From the NCBI GenBank assembly GCA_030704615.1, contig CM060731.1:14758001-14818000 (forward strand): 60,000 bases of DNA. The letters are read 5' to 3'. This document shows, in pieces, positions 11,725 to 22,831 of the stretch (its first letter is position 1; every line of letters starts with the position of its first letter). This stretch comes from Takakia lepidozioides (taxonomy: Eukaryota; Streptophyta; Takakiopsida; Takakiales; Takakiaceae). The notes under the pieces were generated by a model. The model was not told the DNA's origin. It made no database searches and saw only the letters and a list, made by a program, of their open reading frames with translations. The translations under genes were made by a program, and so were the position numbers.

Positions 11725-13954
11725 ATGGAGAAACAGAGTTTGTGGTTACCAGAGGAGTCGTTCAATAGCTGGGCTAGCTATGGAAGGGCACTTTCTCACA
11801 CACCGCTGAGATTCCGAAACCGTGTGTTTGCGCGCGCAAACGTGCACGATGAGACTTATGTGATGAAGGCTCGCAGCACGCATGAGATGAAGCGCAATCT
11901 CACGTGGTGGGATCTGATGTGGTTTGGCGTCGGAGCCGTGATTGGGGCTGGTATCTTTGTGCTAACAGGCCAAGAAGCGAACGGGGTAGCGGGCCCTGCT
12001 ATTATTATCTCCTATGCGCTTGCGGGGTTTTCGGCCATGCTTTCTGTCTTCTGCTACACCGAATTTGCAGTGGAGATTCCAGTTGCTGGTAAGTACGTAG
12101 TGTGAGAGAGAAAGAGGAGTGCGGGTATTCCTTCGACATCACTGTAGCTCTCAAGTTCATAACCAAGACAATAGCATGAGCTAGTCAATCGCTATATGTT
12201 GTTGCAAATTTTCTACCTCCACTGCACACACGTTTGAACAATGCGGGGTGCAATTGGTCTTTTTCTATGTGGACCATGGTGAAGTGCTTGGAGAGCGAAG
12301 CACATGAAGAGATTTGAGAGGATCGGTTGTGGTGTTTAGTGGGCCAGTTGAGACCACCTGCATGAATGACTATGAGAAGGGATCTCTCTTCCGTGATCCT
12401 CTGAAATAGCACAAGAGTTGACAAAGGTGGGTGTTGTGTTGTGTTGGGCGAGTGTCTGCTCGTATAGACTTGGTGTAGACTCGTGTAGACTTGGTCGATA
12501 GTGGCTCACGCTAACAATTGCTGTCCTGGGATACTGTTGCAGGGGGATCCTTTGCGTATCTGAGGGTGGAGCTAGGGGACTTCATTGCCTTCATCGGAGC
12601 TGGAAATATTGTTTTGGAGTACGTCATTGGAGGGGCCGCCGTTGCAAGGGGCTGGACTAACTACTTTGGTAGTCTGATCAATCATACAGGACCACTGCGC
12701 ATTCATACCAACCTAACTTCAGGCTATAATGAACTTGATCTGATCGCTGTGGCCGTTCTGCTCATCACAGGTGTATTGGCAATCTGGAGTACAAAATACA
12801 CATCGATCATAAACTATGTTGCCACAATTGCGAACATGTTTATCATTATCTTCATCATTATTGCTGGCCTGGTCCATGCCAATGCTGCAAATTACAAGCC
12901 ATTTGCTCCATACGGAGTTCATGGCATTTTCAATGCAGCCTCGGTGCTGTTTTTTGCCTACCTTGGCTTCGACGCAGTTTCCACCATGGCTGAGGAAACA
13001 AAGAACCCAGGAAGAGACATTCCTATTGGATTGCTGGGTTCCATGACTATATGCACAATACTCTATATTCTTATGGCACTCACTCTCTGCCTAATGGTGG
13101 CGACCCCTGACATAGACCCCTCTGCCCCATTCTCAGCAGCTTTCAAAAGTGTGGGATGGAATTGGGCCCAATATGTGGTAGCACTGGGAGCTCTTAAGGG
13201 GATAACGACTGTGCTTCTTGTATCGGCAGTGGGCCAGGCAAGGTATCTCACACACATTGCCAGAACACATCTCATTCCACCATGGTTTGGCATTGTGGAT
13301 GAGCGAACGCAAACACCCATCCGAGCAACCGCTGTCATGGTGATTGCAAGTGCAGTCATTGCATTTTTCACGGAGCTCGCCATTCTGGGGAATCTGCTTT
13401 CTCTGAGCAGTCTCTTCATCTTCCTCTTGGTGGCGGTGGGGATTCTGGTGCGCCGATACTATGTGCCAGAGACAACTACAGTCCGAAGCAGCGGTCTGTT
13501 CTGTCTCTTTCTATTCATGATAATGGCTTCATCTGTGGGCATTGCAATTTGCTGGGGCCTGAGCCCTAATAAGTGGGTAGTATATGCAGTGTGCGCTCCC
13601 ATCTGGTTTTTGGCCACCTTGGGCATGGCGGTGCTTGTGCCACAGGTGCGCACCCCTAAGATTTGGGGTGTGCCACTGGTGCCATGGATTCCATCTCTCT
13701 CTGTGGCCCTCAACATCTTCTTGCTTGGGTCACTTGACAAAAATTCCTTCATCCGTTTTGGCGTGTGGACAGCAGCTATGCTGGTTTACTATGGGTTTTT
13801 GGGGCTTCACGCCTCCTATGACACTGCCATGCAAACCAAGAGCGATCTCGCAAAGTACAAGCTGTCTGAGGAAGGTCAAGCAGGTCAAGCTGTCAACTCC
13901 TCTAACACAAAAGCAGTGGTAGGGACTGAGACCCCAGCTAGTGACCTCAGGTAG
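11725..13954 (+). CDS. CAT: Cationic amino acid transporter (CAT1/5/8-like)
   Basis: Exon 1 is 11725-12088 and exon 2 is 12543-13954. The single intron (GTAAGT...TTGCAG) splits the glycine codon of VEIPVAGGSFAYL. The product has 591 residues, matching the roughly 590 usual for plant CAT proteins of the APC superfamily. Conserved landmarks are LPEESF and a TLTWWDLMWF-like stretch (here LTWWDLMWFG) near the N-terminus, GAVIGAGIFVLTG in the first membrane helix, ELGDFIAF, VLFFAYLGFDAVSTMAEETK, NPGRDIPIGLLGSM, ALKGITTVLLV and a late PKIWGVPLVPW. Most of the chain is hydrophobic and consistent with about 14 membrane spans. The family imports basic and other amino acids with protons at the plasma membrane. 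Substrate range cannot be read from the sequence. The gene looks intact. Its single intron contrasts with the many introns of nearby genes. Confidence 0.96.
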
Positions 13955-14194
13955 TGAGCACTCTGTCAACCTGGTTGACTGAATTTACCCAGCTTTTCTT
14001 ATTTCTCAGCAAGCACTTGCTCCTTGCTGAAGCAGCATAGCCTACTCCCAATACACCAACATTTGTACAGATTCTACATTGTTCACACAGCAAATGTTTG
14101 CAAACATACTAAGTACACATTGGCCACATGCTCAGCACTGTCTCTGCCTGCAGACCCTTGAATCCCAATAGAAAATGTAAACGTCAGTAGCTAC

Positions 14195-14345
14195 CAGTGT
14201 GGTGCGGGTCCGGGTTTTGACCCCGTGTACCCGGCGGGTTACCCGCACCCGGACCCCTGCTATCACCGAAAAACCCTGACCCTGACCCGGGTTCCTAAAA
14301 TAAACCCGGAACCGGGCTGGACCCGCCTGCTAGGTCCAGAACCCG
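14195..14345. repeat. CCGG-rich repeat, inverted relative to 17028-17125
   Basis: This block starts CAGTGTGGTGCGGGTCCGGG and contains GGTTACCCGCACC, CTATCACCGAAAAACCC, ACCCGGAACCGG and CTAGGTCCAGAACCCG. The reverse complement of 17028-17125 carries the same order of motifs (GGGTTACCTATCC, CATCACCAAAAATTC, ACCCGGAACCGG, CTAGGTCCAGAACCCG). The two are copies of one repeat in opposite orientation. I found no target-site duplication. Confidence 0.65.
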
Positions 14346-14394
14346 GTTGGGTCCTGGTTTTAAAAGGTGGAGCATGGGGAGTCCACCTTAGACT

Positions 14395-14560
14395 GGTAAT
14401 GGCCACATACCACCTCAAAAGTGGTTTGTGGCAAATTGGTGCCACAAAGTTCAAAAGTGGTTGTGGGTTCAATCCACAGATTGGTGTCACAAAGTTGTGT
14501 CCTTCGGGGTTAAGTGACACCATAATTTACTCCTTCTGAAGGAGGCGTCATATATTATTA
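14395..14560 (+). mobile_element. tRNA-derived SINE, family a, plus-strand copy
   Basis: It matches the copy at 40958-41127 (minus strand). Shared blocks are TGGTAATGG with CACATACCAC, GTGGTTGTGGGTTCAA, CCTTCGGGGTTAAGTGACAC and GGAGGCGTCATA. GGGTTCAATCC resembles the RNA polymerase III B box. The A-box region is better preserved in the other copy. The 3' end runs into TATTATTATTA. Both copies lie in non-coding DNA. Confidence 0.75.
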
Positions 14561-15682
14561 TTAGGCCACCTCCCACACATCCATGTTACATTGCTATAGT
14601 AATCATAGATTACTATGAGCCTTGAGGGTTATTTTTAACATGTTTAAGAATTGATATTGAAGAATGAAACTCAAATTCTATTTTTATTCTTGTGCTAAAT
14701 GAGCAATACATATTCAGGGTATATTTTGAAGGAATGTGTCTTAAGACAAGCGGCTAGTCGCGTAATGGCTCCACCCTAATCACAAAACTGAAATGGTAGT
14801 GCTGGCAGTCCTGATGATAATGAATTAAATGCAAGAAACAAATGGGAAAAGATAAAATTGAATGTGGAAGTCATTCTGATAAAATCCAATCCCATTCCAT
14901 CCCACTTCTCCCACCCTTCCCTTTTGGTTCTGGGTGTTTCCCATGTGCTAAGCTTTTAAGGCCTTCCTGGAGGTTATTTTTGCCTCCTCTCTGTACTGTC
15001 TTTTTGCTTTTTTTATGTTTTTCAGGGCCTCTGTCCCCTGTTCTTAAAAAAAACAAAAAAGTGAGAAAATGAATATAATAGAACTAAAGTGATATACCTG
15101 AACGGAACGGAATATAATAGAACTAAAGGTACTGAATAGGGGGACTGAATAATAATTAAACTAAATAGATAAATCTGAAGCAATCAGATTACTAATTCAG
15201 ATTACAGCAATCAGATTACTGAATATATATAAACAGTCTCCGATAATCATATTGTTGAATGACGATATTTAACAACATGGTTTGATAATTTGAAAGCAAT
15301 ATATTTATATTTATATTTAGAGAGAGAAGACTCCGGCCAAAGCCAGTGTAACTAAGAGCCACTTCGTGTTACTGCTACTACCCCCTTTCGGAGGTGGGCC
15401 ATATTATTTATATTTATATATATGTTTTGTGATCTCTCCAATATGCCTCTATAATTCTCTTCTCATTGTTGAATAATTGGGTCTTTAAGGCTCACGTGTG
15501 CGCCAAACAGCGGCCCATGCACGGACGTGGGGCCGCCTCCGTTCCTGCCCCAAACCCTGGTGTGGTGTAGGGGTCTGCTCAGGTTGGGTCCACCCTTCTC
15601 CTAGGCCATGTTGGGGCTCACAGCTCCCTTTTTCTAGTATAAGCAATTAAAAAAAAATGGTGTAGCAACAGACAGCCGGATA

Positions 15683-15765
15683 GTGTGGTGGCGTCGGATG
15701 GTCCATGAGGTTACGAGTTCAAATCCGGCTAGTGTTGCAGTGCATTACTGATGATCATTTTTACG
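15683..15765 (+). mobile_element. Probable tRNA-derived SINE head, family b
   Basis: GATAGTGTGGTGGCGTCGG followed about 30 bp later by GAGTTCAAATCC has the spacing and composition of a tRNA A box and B box. The region does not fold as a full tRNA by eye, and the sequence continues past the tRNA-like part. Only one copy is in the window, so the family assignment is tentative. Confidence 0.45.
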
Positions 15766-16029
15766 GGCGAGTTTCCCCGAAAAAGTTTCGAAGTCCCCGG
15801 GGCGGGGCGGTCTGCGGCGGCAAACCCTATATTCCGCCATTGGACGCCAGCAGACCCAGACCCGACCCACCGTTGGACGCGAGCAGACCCACCGGGTGGT
15901 CACGGGCGAAGTCGGGGGCGACCCGATGTTCGTGCGTCCGTGCGCTACCTAGCGCAAACGTGAGCCTTAAAGACCCAATTAATCTAAAATGAGAGCCCTA
16001 TAACTCCTGATATACATTGTTGGTTAGGT

Positions 16030-16467
16030 GGAAACTAAAAATCTGGAGTTTTCAAACTGAAAATTGAAGTCTATAAAACTGAAATCAATGGTAGTTTAAA
16101 AAAATTAACTGAGATGTCTGAAGGACTAGCTAAAACTCTTGCTGTAAACTGAAAACATAGGTCTATAAAACTAAAAATTGAAGGCTGCAAAACTGAAAAC
16201 TGAAGTGTGTAAACCTGAAATCATTCGTAGTTACAAAAATTAAATGAGATGTCTGAAGGATTGGCTGAAAATCTTGCTGTACTGAAAACTGAGGTATGTC
16301 AAACCAAAAATTGAAGTCTGTAAAACTAAAATCAACGATAGTTAAAAAACTTAACTGAGATGTCTGAAGGACTGACTGAAAATCTTGCTGTAAACTGAAA
16401 ACTGCAGTCTGTAAAATTGAAAATTGAAATCAATGGTAGTTAAAAAAATTAACTGGGATGTTTGAAG
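16030..16467 (+). repeat. AT-rich tandem array, left part
   Basis: About four units of roughly 100-135 bp. Each contains AAACTGAAAACTGAAGTCTG, ATCAATGGTAGTTAAAAA and GAGATGTCTGAAGGACTGG followed by CTGAAAATCTTGCTGT. The array resumes at 18757 beyond the inverted-repeat element at 16468-18756. No coding potential is seen. Confidence 0.85.
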
Positions 16468-17027
16468 AGCGTAGCTACGGCGTGAGCCTAGCCGCGTGAG
16501 CCAAGGAGCTCGGCTCATGCTTTGCCCTCTAAGCGTGAGCCCAGGGTTTAGAGGAGGGAGAAGCAAGTCCTATAACCGAGGACAAGGTTTAGAGGGGGTC
16601 ATATTACCGTGGAAACATATATTTTGGAAGAAGAGGTGAACACGGCAAACACGGTAATATACAGCAAACACGGCAGTATTGAGTCCCCTTTAGAACCATA
16701 ACGATCGACCCAATTCCCCCAGCCCTACTTCGTCAACCCCAAACACTCCCACCCCCAAACACTTCACGCAATTGGTCCCACCCTTCACCAGTCCAAAGCG
16801 CTCCATCTTGAAGACGAGCCCCAAGCCGCGATCCCACATGGCCCCACTCTTACCAAGCCCTAATCTTCTCTAGTCACTGTTCTTATAAGTATACTCCTAC
16901 AGCAGCCACACCCACTAGTGAGTTGCTTTTCAACCCACCGACAATAGTAGAACTCTCTAGAAAGTCAACTAGTGAACTAGGGAAGATGGCTATACCAACT
17001 TTGGTCCGCGAGTAGCGGCTTTAACGG

Positions 17028-17125
17028 GTTCTGGACCTAGATGGCGGGTCCGGGTCCGGTTCCGGGTTCATTTTTAGGGTCCGAATTTTTGGTGATGGCC
17101 GGATAGGTAACCCGGACCCTAACCA
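17028..17125 (-). repeat. CCGG-rich repeat, inverted copy of 14195-14345
   Basis: It lies inside the 16468-18756 element. Read on the minus strand it gives GGGTTACCTATCC, CATCACCAAAAATTC, ACCCGGAACCGG and CTAGGTCCAGAACCCG, in the same order as the block at 14195. It is a separate copy of that repeat. Confidence 0.65.
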
Positions 17126-17640
17126 GGGTTTTTTTTAGGGATTTTGAAAAGGAGTAGGAGTGGCTATATATATTGGGTGTAGGCTAGTGCAAGTTGCCCA
17201 CTCTAGGTAATTTTCCTCGAATTGGTAGGCTATATGTATTTCCACCCTTGCCATATTTTGCGAATCAAATGGATGTTGATGAACAATAGAAGGTGAAGTA
17301 CAGAAATAGTTAAAAACCATAGGACGAATGGAACTCTTTCTATTCTATATGAAAACCATAGGCTAATTGGTGCAAATGAGGTGTATAGTTCTCGCAAGGC
17401 CGGCGACGAGCATCTCTTTGGGATGGAAACAGAGGAGGCCCCACAATCCTCAACCCACTCCTCGGCCCGTCAAATCATCCTGTATGGGGCCCGCCATGCC
17501 CCCGTGGGTCCACAGGCGAGGACCTTTTTGACACCCCCAATTTTTGGCGAAAACTGCCTTATTTGGACATTTTTTTCCCTTTGTTTCATTCGCCAAGGGG
17601 ATTTTCAAGCGGCCAAATGGCGAAAAATTGCCAATAAAGA

Positions 17641-18230
17641 AAACGTTGATCCTAACTCGTCGGGTACCCAAGGTGAAAATCCAGACCCGCACAACACTGT
17701 CGTCGATGATCATCCTGAAAACATGATCCTGAAGAAATTGAGTGTGTTGACGCACTTAGTTCTCCGCGGGGGTGGGAACCGAAAAAAAAACAAGTTTTTT
17801 TTTTTTTTTTTTTTTTTTTTCCCCCTTCCCCCCTTCCCCAACCCGCCGGGTACCCGGGGTGAAAATCCGGACCCGCACAACACTGTCATCGATGTCGTCG
17901 ATGATCATCCTGAAATCATGATCATGAAGAAATTGAGTGCGTTGACGCACTCAGTTCTGCGCGGGGGAGGGGGGAGAAACAAGAAAAAAAAAGTTTGTTT
18001 TTTTTTTTTTTTTACCCGCCGGGTACCCAAGGTGAAAATCCGGACCCGCACAACACCGTCGATCATGAAGAAATTGAGTGTGTTGACGTACTCAGTTGTC
18101 CGCGTGGGGGGGGGGGAAAACAATATATATATATATTTCCCACCACCCCCCCCGCCGCGGAGGACTAAGTGCGTCAACGCACTCAATTGCTTCATGATCA
18201 TGATTTCACGATGATCATCGACGACATCTA
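17641..18230. repeat. Three direct units and one inverted unit separated by homopolymers
   Basis: Direct units begin near 17641, 17840 and 18015. They share GGTGAAAATCCGGACCCGCA, ATGATCATCCTGAAA, AAGAAATTGAGTG and GTTGACGCACT, ending in a G-run. Poly-T or poly-A tracts of about 15-30 bases separate them. An inverted unit lies at about 18146-18230 and could pair with the preceding unit as a hairpin. One open frame runs through most of this region, but it is produced by the repeat and homopolymers. Confidence 0.8.
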
Positions 18231-18341
18231 TTCAAATGCAGGGGGAGGGAAAAAAAAAACAACTTACTTTTTTTCAATTTATTTTTGAATTCTCATGTGT
18301 CTGACGCCCCTTAATTCCCAACCCTATTTCCCTCCACGAAT

Positions 18342-18650
18342 ATGGCAGTTCGCTAAGGGTTAGGGTTAGGGTTAGGGTTTGGAGTTACGATTCGCAGCGT
18401 TTCCCCGGTTTGCCGTGTTTCCGCGGTAATGACGTCATCTTAATTCCCAGCCTGTTTCCTGGCAGTTCGCTAAGGGTTAGGGGTTAGGGTTTGCCGATTT
18501 ACCGTGTTTGTCGTGTTTCCGCGGTAATGACGTCATCTTAATTCCCAGCCTGTTTCCCTTCACGAACATGGCAGTTCGCTAAGGGTTAGGGGTTAGGGGT
18601 TAGGGTTTGCCGATTTACCGTGTTTGTCGTGTTTCTGCGGTAATGGGTGC
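18342..18650 (+). repeat. Tandem units containing telomere-like motifs
   Basis: Three units of about 107-120 bp begin GGCAGTTCGCTAAGGG. Each carries TTAGGG or TTAGGGG repeats (four in the first, two or three in the others), then a TTTGCCG-type segment and GTTTCCGCGGTAATG; the first two end GACGTCATC. The motif differs from the canonical plant TTTAGGG array, is short, and sits inside the inverted-repeat element. It is interstitial sequence, not a chromosome end. Confidence 0.8.
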
Positions 18651-18756
18651 TCATCCGCGGAAATACACCCTGCATCTTCCCCCATTCTCGTGCCACGTGG
18701 ACTGGGCTCACAGGCTCCTGGGCTCGCGTGGCTAGGCTCACACGCTATCACCCCCC

Positions 18757-19040
18757 GATGTTTGAAGGACTGGTTGAAAATCTTGTTGTAAACTGAAAAC
18801 TGAAGTTTGTAAAATTGAAATCAATGGTAGTTAAAAAATGAAGTCTGAAAGATTGGCTGAAAATTTTGCTGGAAACTGAAAACTGCGGTCTACAAAATTG
18901 AAAATTGAAGTTTGTAAAACTGAAATCAATGGTAGTTAAAAATTAACTGAGATGTGTGAAGGACTCGCTGAAAATCTTGCTGTAAACTGAAAACTGAAGT
19001 CTGTAAAACTGAAAACTGAAGTATGAAGCATCAGCATCAT
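18757..19040 (+). repeat. AT-rich tandem array, right part
   Basis: This continues the array at 16030-16467: GATGTTTGAAGGACTGG, then AAACTGAAAACTGAAGTTTG, ATCAATGGTAGTTAAAAA and further units to about 19040. The split by 16468-18756 shows that the array was there before the element. Confidence 0.8.
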
Positions 19041-19494
19041 TAAACAAAATTCTAGCAACGACTGAAGGTCAGAAGCTAGTTTAGTGTAGAACATATATTG
19101 GTGCCATAGTGCCTCATCATCGTCGCCACGTTTCGTCGTCACGTTTCGTCGTCGTCAATTTTCGTCGGACCTGCCCGGACTGCCCGAAAATGTCTTTGCA
19201 GCGCGAGGAAGGGATGATGATACGATACCCGCCATCCTTGAGCGTGGAGGGGTTTCAAGCAATGAGCGTGGGAGCTGAAGGCAAGGTGGGCCCATGCGCC
19301 TGCGTGGCGCTGAGGAGCGGGGAGTCAACGGTGAAAGTGCGAGGGCTGGGCTGGGCACTCAGGTGGGCCGGAGGACGTGGCAGCCCGGCCAGTTTTATCC
19401 CTGATAGTGTCTGGGACATAGTGCCGAGGGTAGGCCATTTAGGTAACGGGAGACAATTAGGGATATTCCCAAAGCCACACATTTTCCTCACTTC

Positions 19495-19640
19495 AGTGGT
19501 TGGGTCTTTGTGCCTTGCCTGTGCACAACCTAGGTGATCCTGGGTTCAATCCTTCAACTTTGGCCCTCGATGGCCTGTGTGATGAGCAGTAGGCTCTGTA
19601 AATTCACTGGACGTTAAAGAAACCTTATCTTTATCTTTTC
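19495..19640 (+). mobile_element. Probable tRNA-derived SINE, family c
   Basis: A B-box-like CTGGGTTCAATCC lies about 40 bp after GTGGTTGGGTCTTTGTGCC. The body ends with CACTGGACGTTAAAGAAACC and a short TTATCTTTATCTTT tail. A promoter-like head, a unique body and a simple-repeat tail are the expected SINE organisation. It shares no body sequence with families a or b. Confidence 0.55.
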
Positions 19641-21549
19641 TAAGACTCACTTGGTAAGACTGGCAGATGCATATATGATGGTGGCTTTAGGTTGAGCAAT
19701 CACTGGGAGATACATAGCACAGACACCTGTTGTTGATGTTCATAGAGTGTGTGGAAAGCGAGTGACGGATTGTGCTTTCACAATCCAAGACGCAATCTAC
19801 TATGAATTACAAGGCCAGCTCCCCGCTTTCCATTTTTAAATATTTGTCTATGAATTTCATCTATCTAACATACATTCCTATTGAAGAGAGGACACAATTC
19901 CAACCAGCTCCTTTGACCTGCAGTACCAACAATGTTTCTTATTGAACCTGATAGTAGGTCCTGGTTAAACTGACATGAAGGTAGAAATCTTCAACTCAGT
20001 TCTTTTTGTTTTTTCTTCTTCTTCTTTTATAAAATAAAAAGGGGACCGAGGCCCTGGAGCTCATATGAAGAGAAGTTGGGGAAAAAATAACCTCAACATA
20101 AGGCCGTACGGCAAAACAAAAATGGGGTCGGACCCCCAAGAACTCATTGCAAACTTGACATGCATATGTGCAAGCTGATCATATCTTTTCTTTCCCTTTA
20201 GAGGCTTGTCCTCAAGTGCTTGAAGGAATACCACATTTCACCCCAGCAGGGTGAATCATTGTTTGTGCCTTTGAAATTGTTATAAGTTGGGTTTTAGCTT
20301 TCTGGAATGGAAACTCAGTGTAAGGTCTGAGGTTGCAACGCTGGTAACATAAACGGACCAGTGACAAAGAGATTTACTAAAGTTGCAGGAGGCCTAGAGA
20401 CCAAGGTGCAGCCTCTGTTTTGGTGGGGAGTGACATTTGGGAGATTTGAGAGAGTTAAAGAGAGTAGGGCGAAGTAACAAACAATAGATAAAATTCTATT
20501 TTGGTTTGAAGTTGAATCAAAAGTAGGCTAAGGACAGACACATATGTCGCGAGCTCCATCTCACCAAGTGGACTTTGATACAGTGAACCACTTGTCCCAA
20601 AGGAAAGTTTGGCAGCAGGGGGTGGAGGTTGACAAAGGTGCAGGGGACTCCGATAACATGTGAAATATGACTATATATACGACCCATGGGAAGCCTCTCC
20701 TAGGTTACGGGATGCTAATCTGCCTTACCATGTGACGTTGATATAGCTACGAGTCTAAGTTCCTGAATATCCACACAATGATCATCAAAGACCCTATTCC
20801 CCAGGAAAATAAACAACAAGTTTACTATACTTGGAATTGAAGTGTTCTACAAAAGGCATATGCTGTATGAAAATGAGGGGTGACGGAAAAGTGGTTGCCC
20901 AACCAACGGAGATAGCTGCTGTTGGTTTCAGTGCCTTAAGGCATTGAATACTTGTTTGGAAACATAGACGTAAACTTGGATGTAAATCTTCTTCCTTGTT
21001 CCGTAGGATTGTTTCGTGTTCGAATTCAACTTCCAGGGAATCGATCTCCAAGTAGCGTTATACATTGAACGCTGAGAGAATGTCAAATGCTTATGTGTTA
21101 TTCTGATATTGGATCTAGAGTTCCTTGGAACTAAAATTCACTTGAACAGCTTCTTAATCGAATGAGTTAAAGTAAGTGTTGACTAGAATGATCCCAGAGT
21201 ATCATCAGCATTCGTCATCTCCACAAATGATGGCTTCCAACCAAGCATCAGACGACCATATCGAGGCGAAGGTGGGAAGTGTTCGCAGATGCTTTTCACC
21301 GACGATCAGACACACACTGAATAAATGCTGCGGCATCAGTACAGGAAACCGAATAAATCGACATGTGTTGCATTATAAGGAATTGCCAATAAAGTACTAA
21401 CCCTTGAGATTCCCAAGAGTCATACCTCTTGCTCAAAATTCCCCAAGCGCCGATATACCTTTATCCGGAGAGTACATAAAATTTTGAAAATAGAGATGAT
21501 ACCCGGACCCAAAGGGACAGTAAGACATAATAATGTCCGGACAACACTG
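19641..21549. other. No gene recognised
   Basis: Short frames only, without family resemblance or linked splice sites. A TTCTTCTTCTTTTATAAAAT stretch lies near 20018. I see no inverted or direct repeat long enough to define an element. Confidence 0.4.
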
Positions 21550-21557
21550 GTCTAGAC

Positions 21558-22332
21558 CAGTGTTGGGCGGTTCTTGCATTTGTGAAAGAACCTTCGGTTC
21601 CGGTTCCACAATTATTTCAAGAGACGGTTCCGGATCCGGTTCCGGTTTTTTTGTATTGAGCCGGTTCCGGTTCCCGGTTAGTTGCTGATAAAAACCATCG
21701 GTTCCGGTTAGGTTCCGGTTCTATTTTTAAAATATATTTGTTTAATTTAATTAGATTTAAAATATTTTATCAGTCCGGTAGATTAAATAGCAGTGTATTC
21801 ACATATTTGAACTAAAATCCAACGATTTTGTTAGTTTTCACTAACAAAAAAACAAACAAAAATACTCTAAATAAACTGGTAGAAGAAAATGGGTAAAATT
21901 TTATGGGTTGAAAGTACTATTCAGCTACCTGGCAAGTATTGGCATCTTCAAACATTTTATTAATGAACTTAGCCAGGATATCATGGAGCTTGAGATTGAA
22001 CCCAAGATCTCATGGCGCTGAAGCATTGAACATAGAATCTCATGGCCTTCAAGCATTGAACCCAGGATCTCAGGAGCTTGAGAGCATTAAATAAGTTTGA
22101 CCTGGGCCACCAGCCCCACCAAGGGGTCAAGAACCTGAACCTGTTTTTATCCCCTTGCGCCCCGGTTCTCCGGTTCTCACACCCAGCAGGAACCGCCGGT
22201 TCGGTTCTGCGCCGATCCCCATTGGCAGGTTCTGGTTCCGGGTCAGGTTCTGTAGGAATGGGCCCGGTTCCGGTTAACCTGAACCTGAACCGGCAGTTAA
22301 CCTAGATCCCGGCGGGTAACCGCCCAACACTG
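21558..22332. mobile_element. Non-autonomous hAT-like element, copy 2 (775 bp)
   Basis: The ends are CAGTGTTGGGCGGTT and AACCGCCCAACACTG, perfect inverted repeats over 15 bp. They are flanked by the 8-bp duplication GTCTAGAC (21550-21557 and 22333-22340). Both subterminal regions are full of GGTTCCGG-type repeats. No transposase is visible. Terminus, duplication length and internal motifs tie it to the elements at 1761 and 22984. Confidence 0.9.
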
Positions 22333-22538
22333 GTCTAGACCCAAGAGCTCCGTGTTGAACTTACAAGTTTTCCATCTTTTGTACCGAGCTTAGAGGCATC
22401 GCACAATCGCTAGTTGGTTTGCTTAAGTTGAGTTCTTTCTTAATGAAGAATGGCGTTAGCTGCTGTCCTACCGGATATTGCTCGAGTATATGGTTCAGTG
22501 AAGGAACTGTCGGGGATGAAGGAGGTTCCCTCCATCTT

Positions 22539-22825
22539 CGTTAAAAGCAGGTGTGGCGGATTCTGCCACTTTTTCGGCCTAATTCTCAAGGCCGAATCAG
22601 CAACCCAGGGCAGAATCGGCAGGGATGGCCGATTACGCACAGAGGACGGCAGACCTACCACCGAGGCCCATGTCATCAGCCATCAACCACCCCCGCCTTC
22701 CCCTGAGGCTCGCCCCGTTTATATCCTCTCCGGGGCTCTGAATCTGGGCAATCGATATGGGATAATCGAACCTCAATCATATTGCGCCACGTAGCGGCGA
22801 GAATCCGCCACACTTGCTTTTAACG
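22539..22825. mobile_element. MITE with about 25-bp terminal inverted repeats
   Basis: The left end begins CGTTAAAAGCAGGTGTGGCG and continues GATTCT. The right end is the reverse complement of CGTTAAAAGCAAGTGTGGCG and GATTCT. The element is about 285 bp. Both edges contain TTAA, which could be part of the terminus or a duplicated target, so I do not assign a superfamily. Confidence 0.75.
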
Positions 22826-22831
22826 CCAGTG

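Larger units (their letters stand above)
16468..18756. mobile_element. 2.3-kb terminal-inverted-repeat element inserted into the tandem array
   Basis: The left end contains GCGTGAGCCTAGCCGCGTGA. The reverse complement of the right end contains GCGTGTGAGCCTAGCCACGC. The flanks carry an 11-bp direct repeat GATGTTTGAAG (16457-16467 and 18757-18767). Removing the element and one repeat restores a normal array unit reading GATGTTTGAAGGACTGG. Inverted subterminal blocks share CACGGCAAACACGGTAA-like sequence. A 9-11-bp duplication points to a Mutator-like element, but no transposase frame is present and the array itself could contribute to the direct repeat. Classification is therefore provisional. 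Confidence 0.65.

Noticed and set aside
13063-13752. Open frames antisense to the CAT coding exon
   Set aside because: They are shadows of a strongly conserved transporter exon on the plus strand.
17381-18214. 277-codon open frame
   Set aside because: It runs through homopolymer tracts and tandem units inside a repeat element. Long phenylalanine and proline runs come from poly-T and poly-C.
18355-18385. Chromosome end or fusion point
   Set aside because: Only about four telomere-like repeats, inside a longer tandem unit and within a transposon-like insert.
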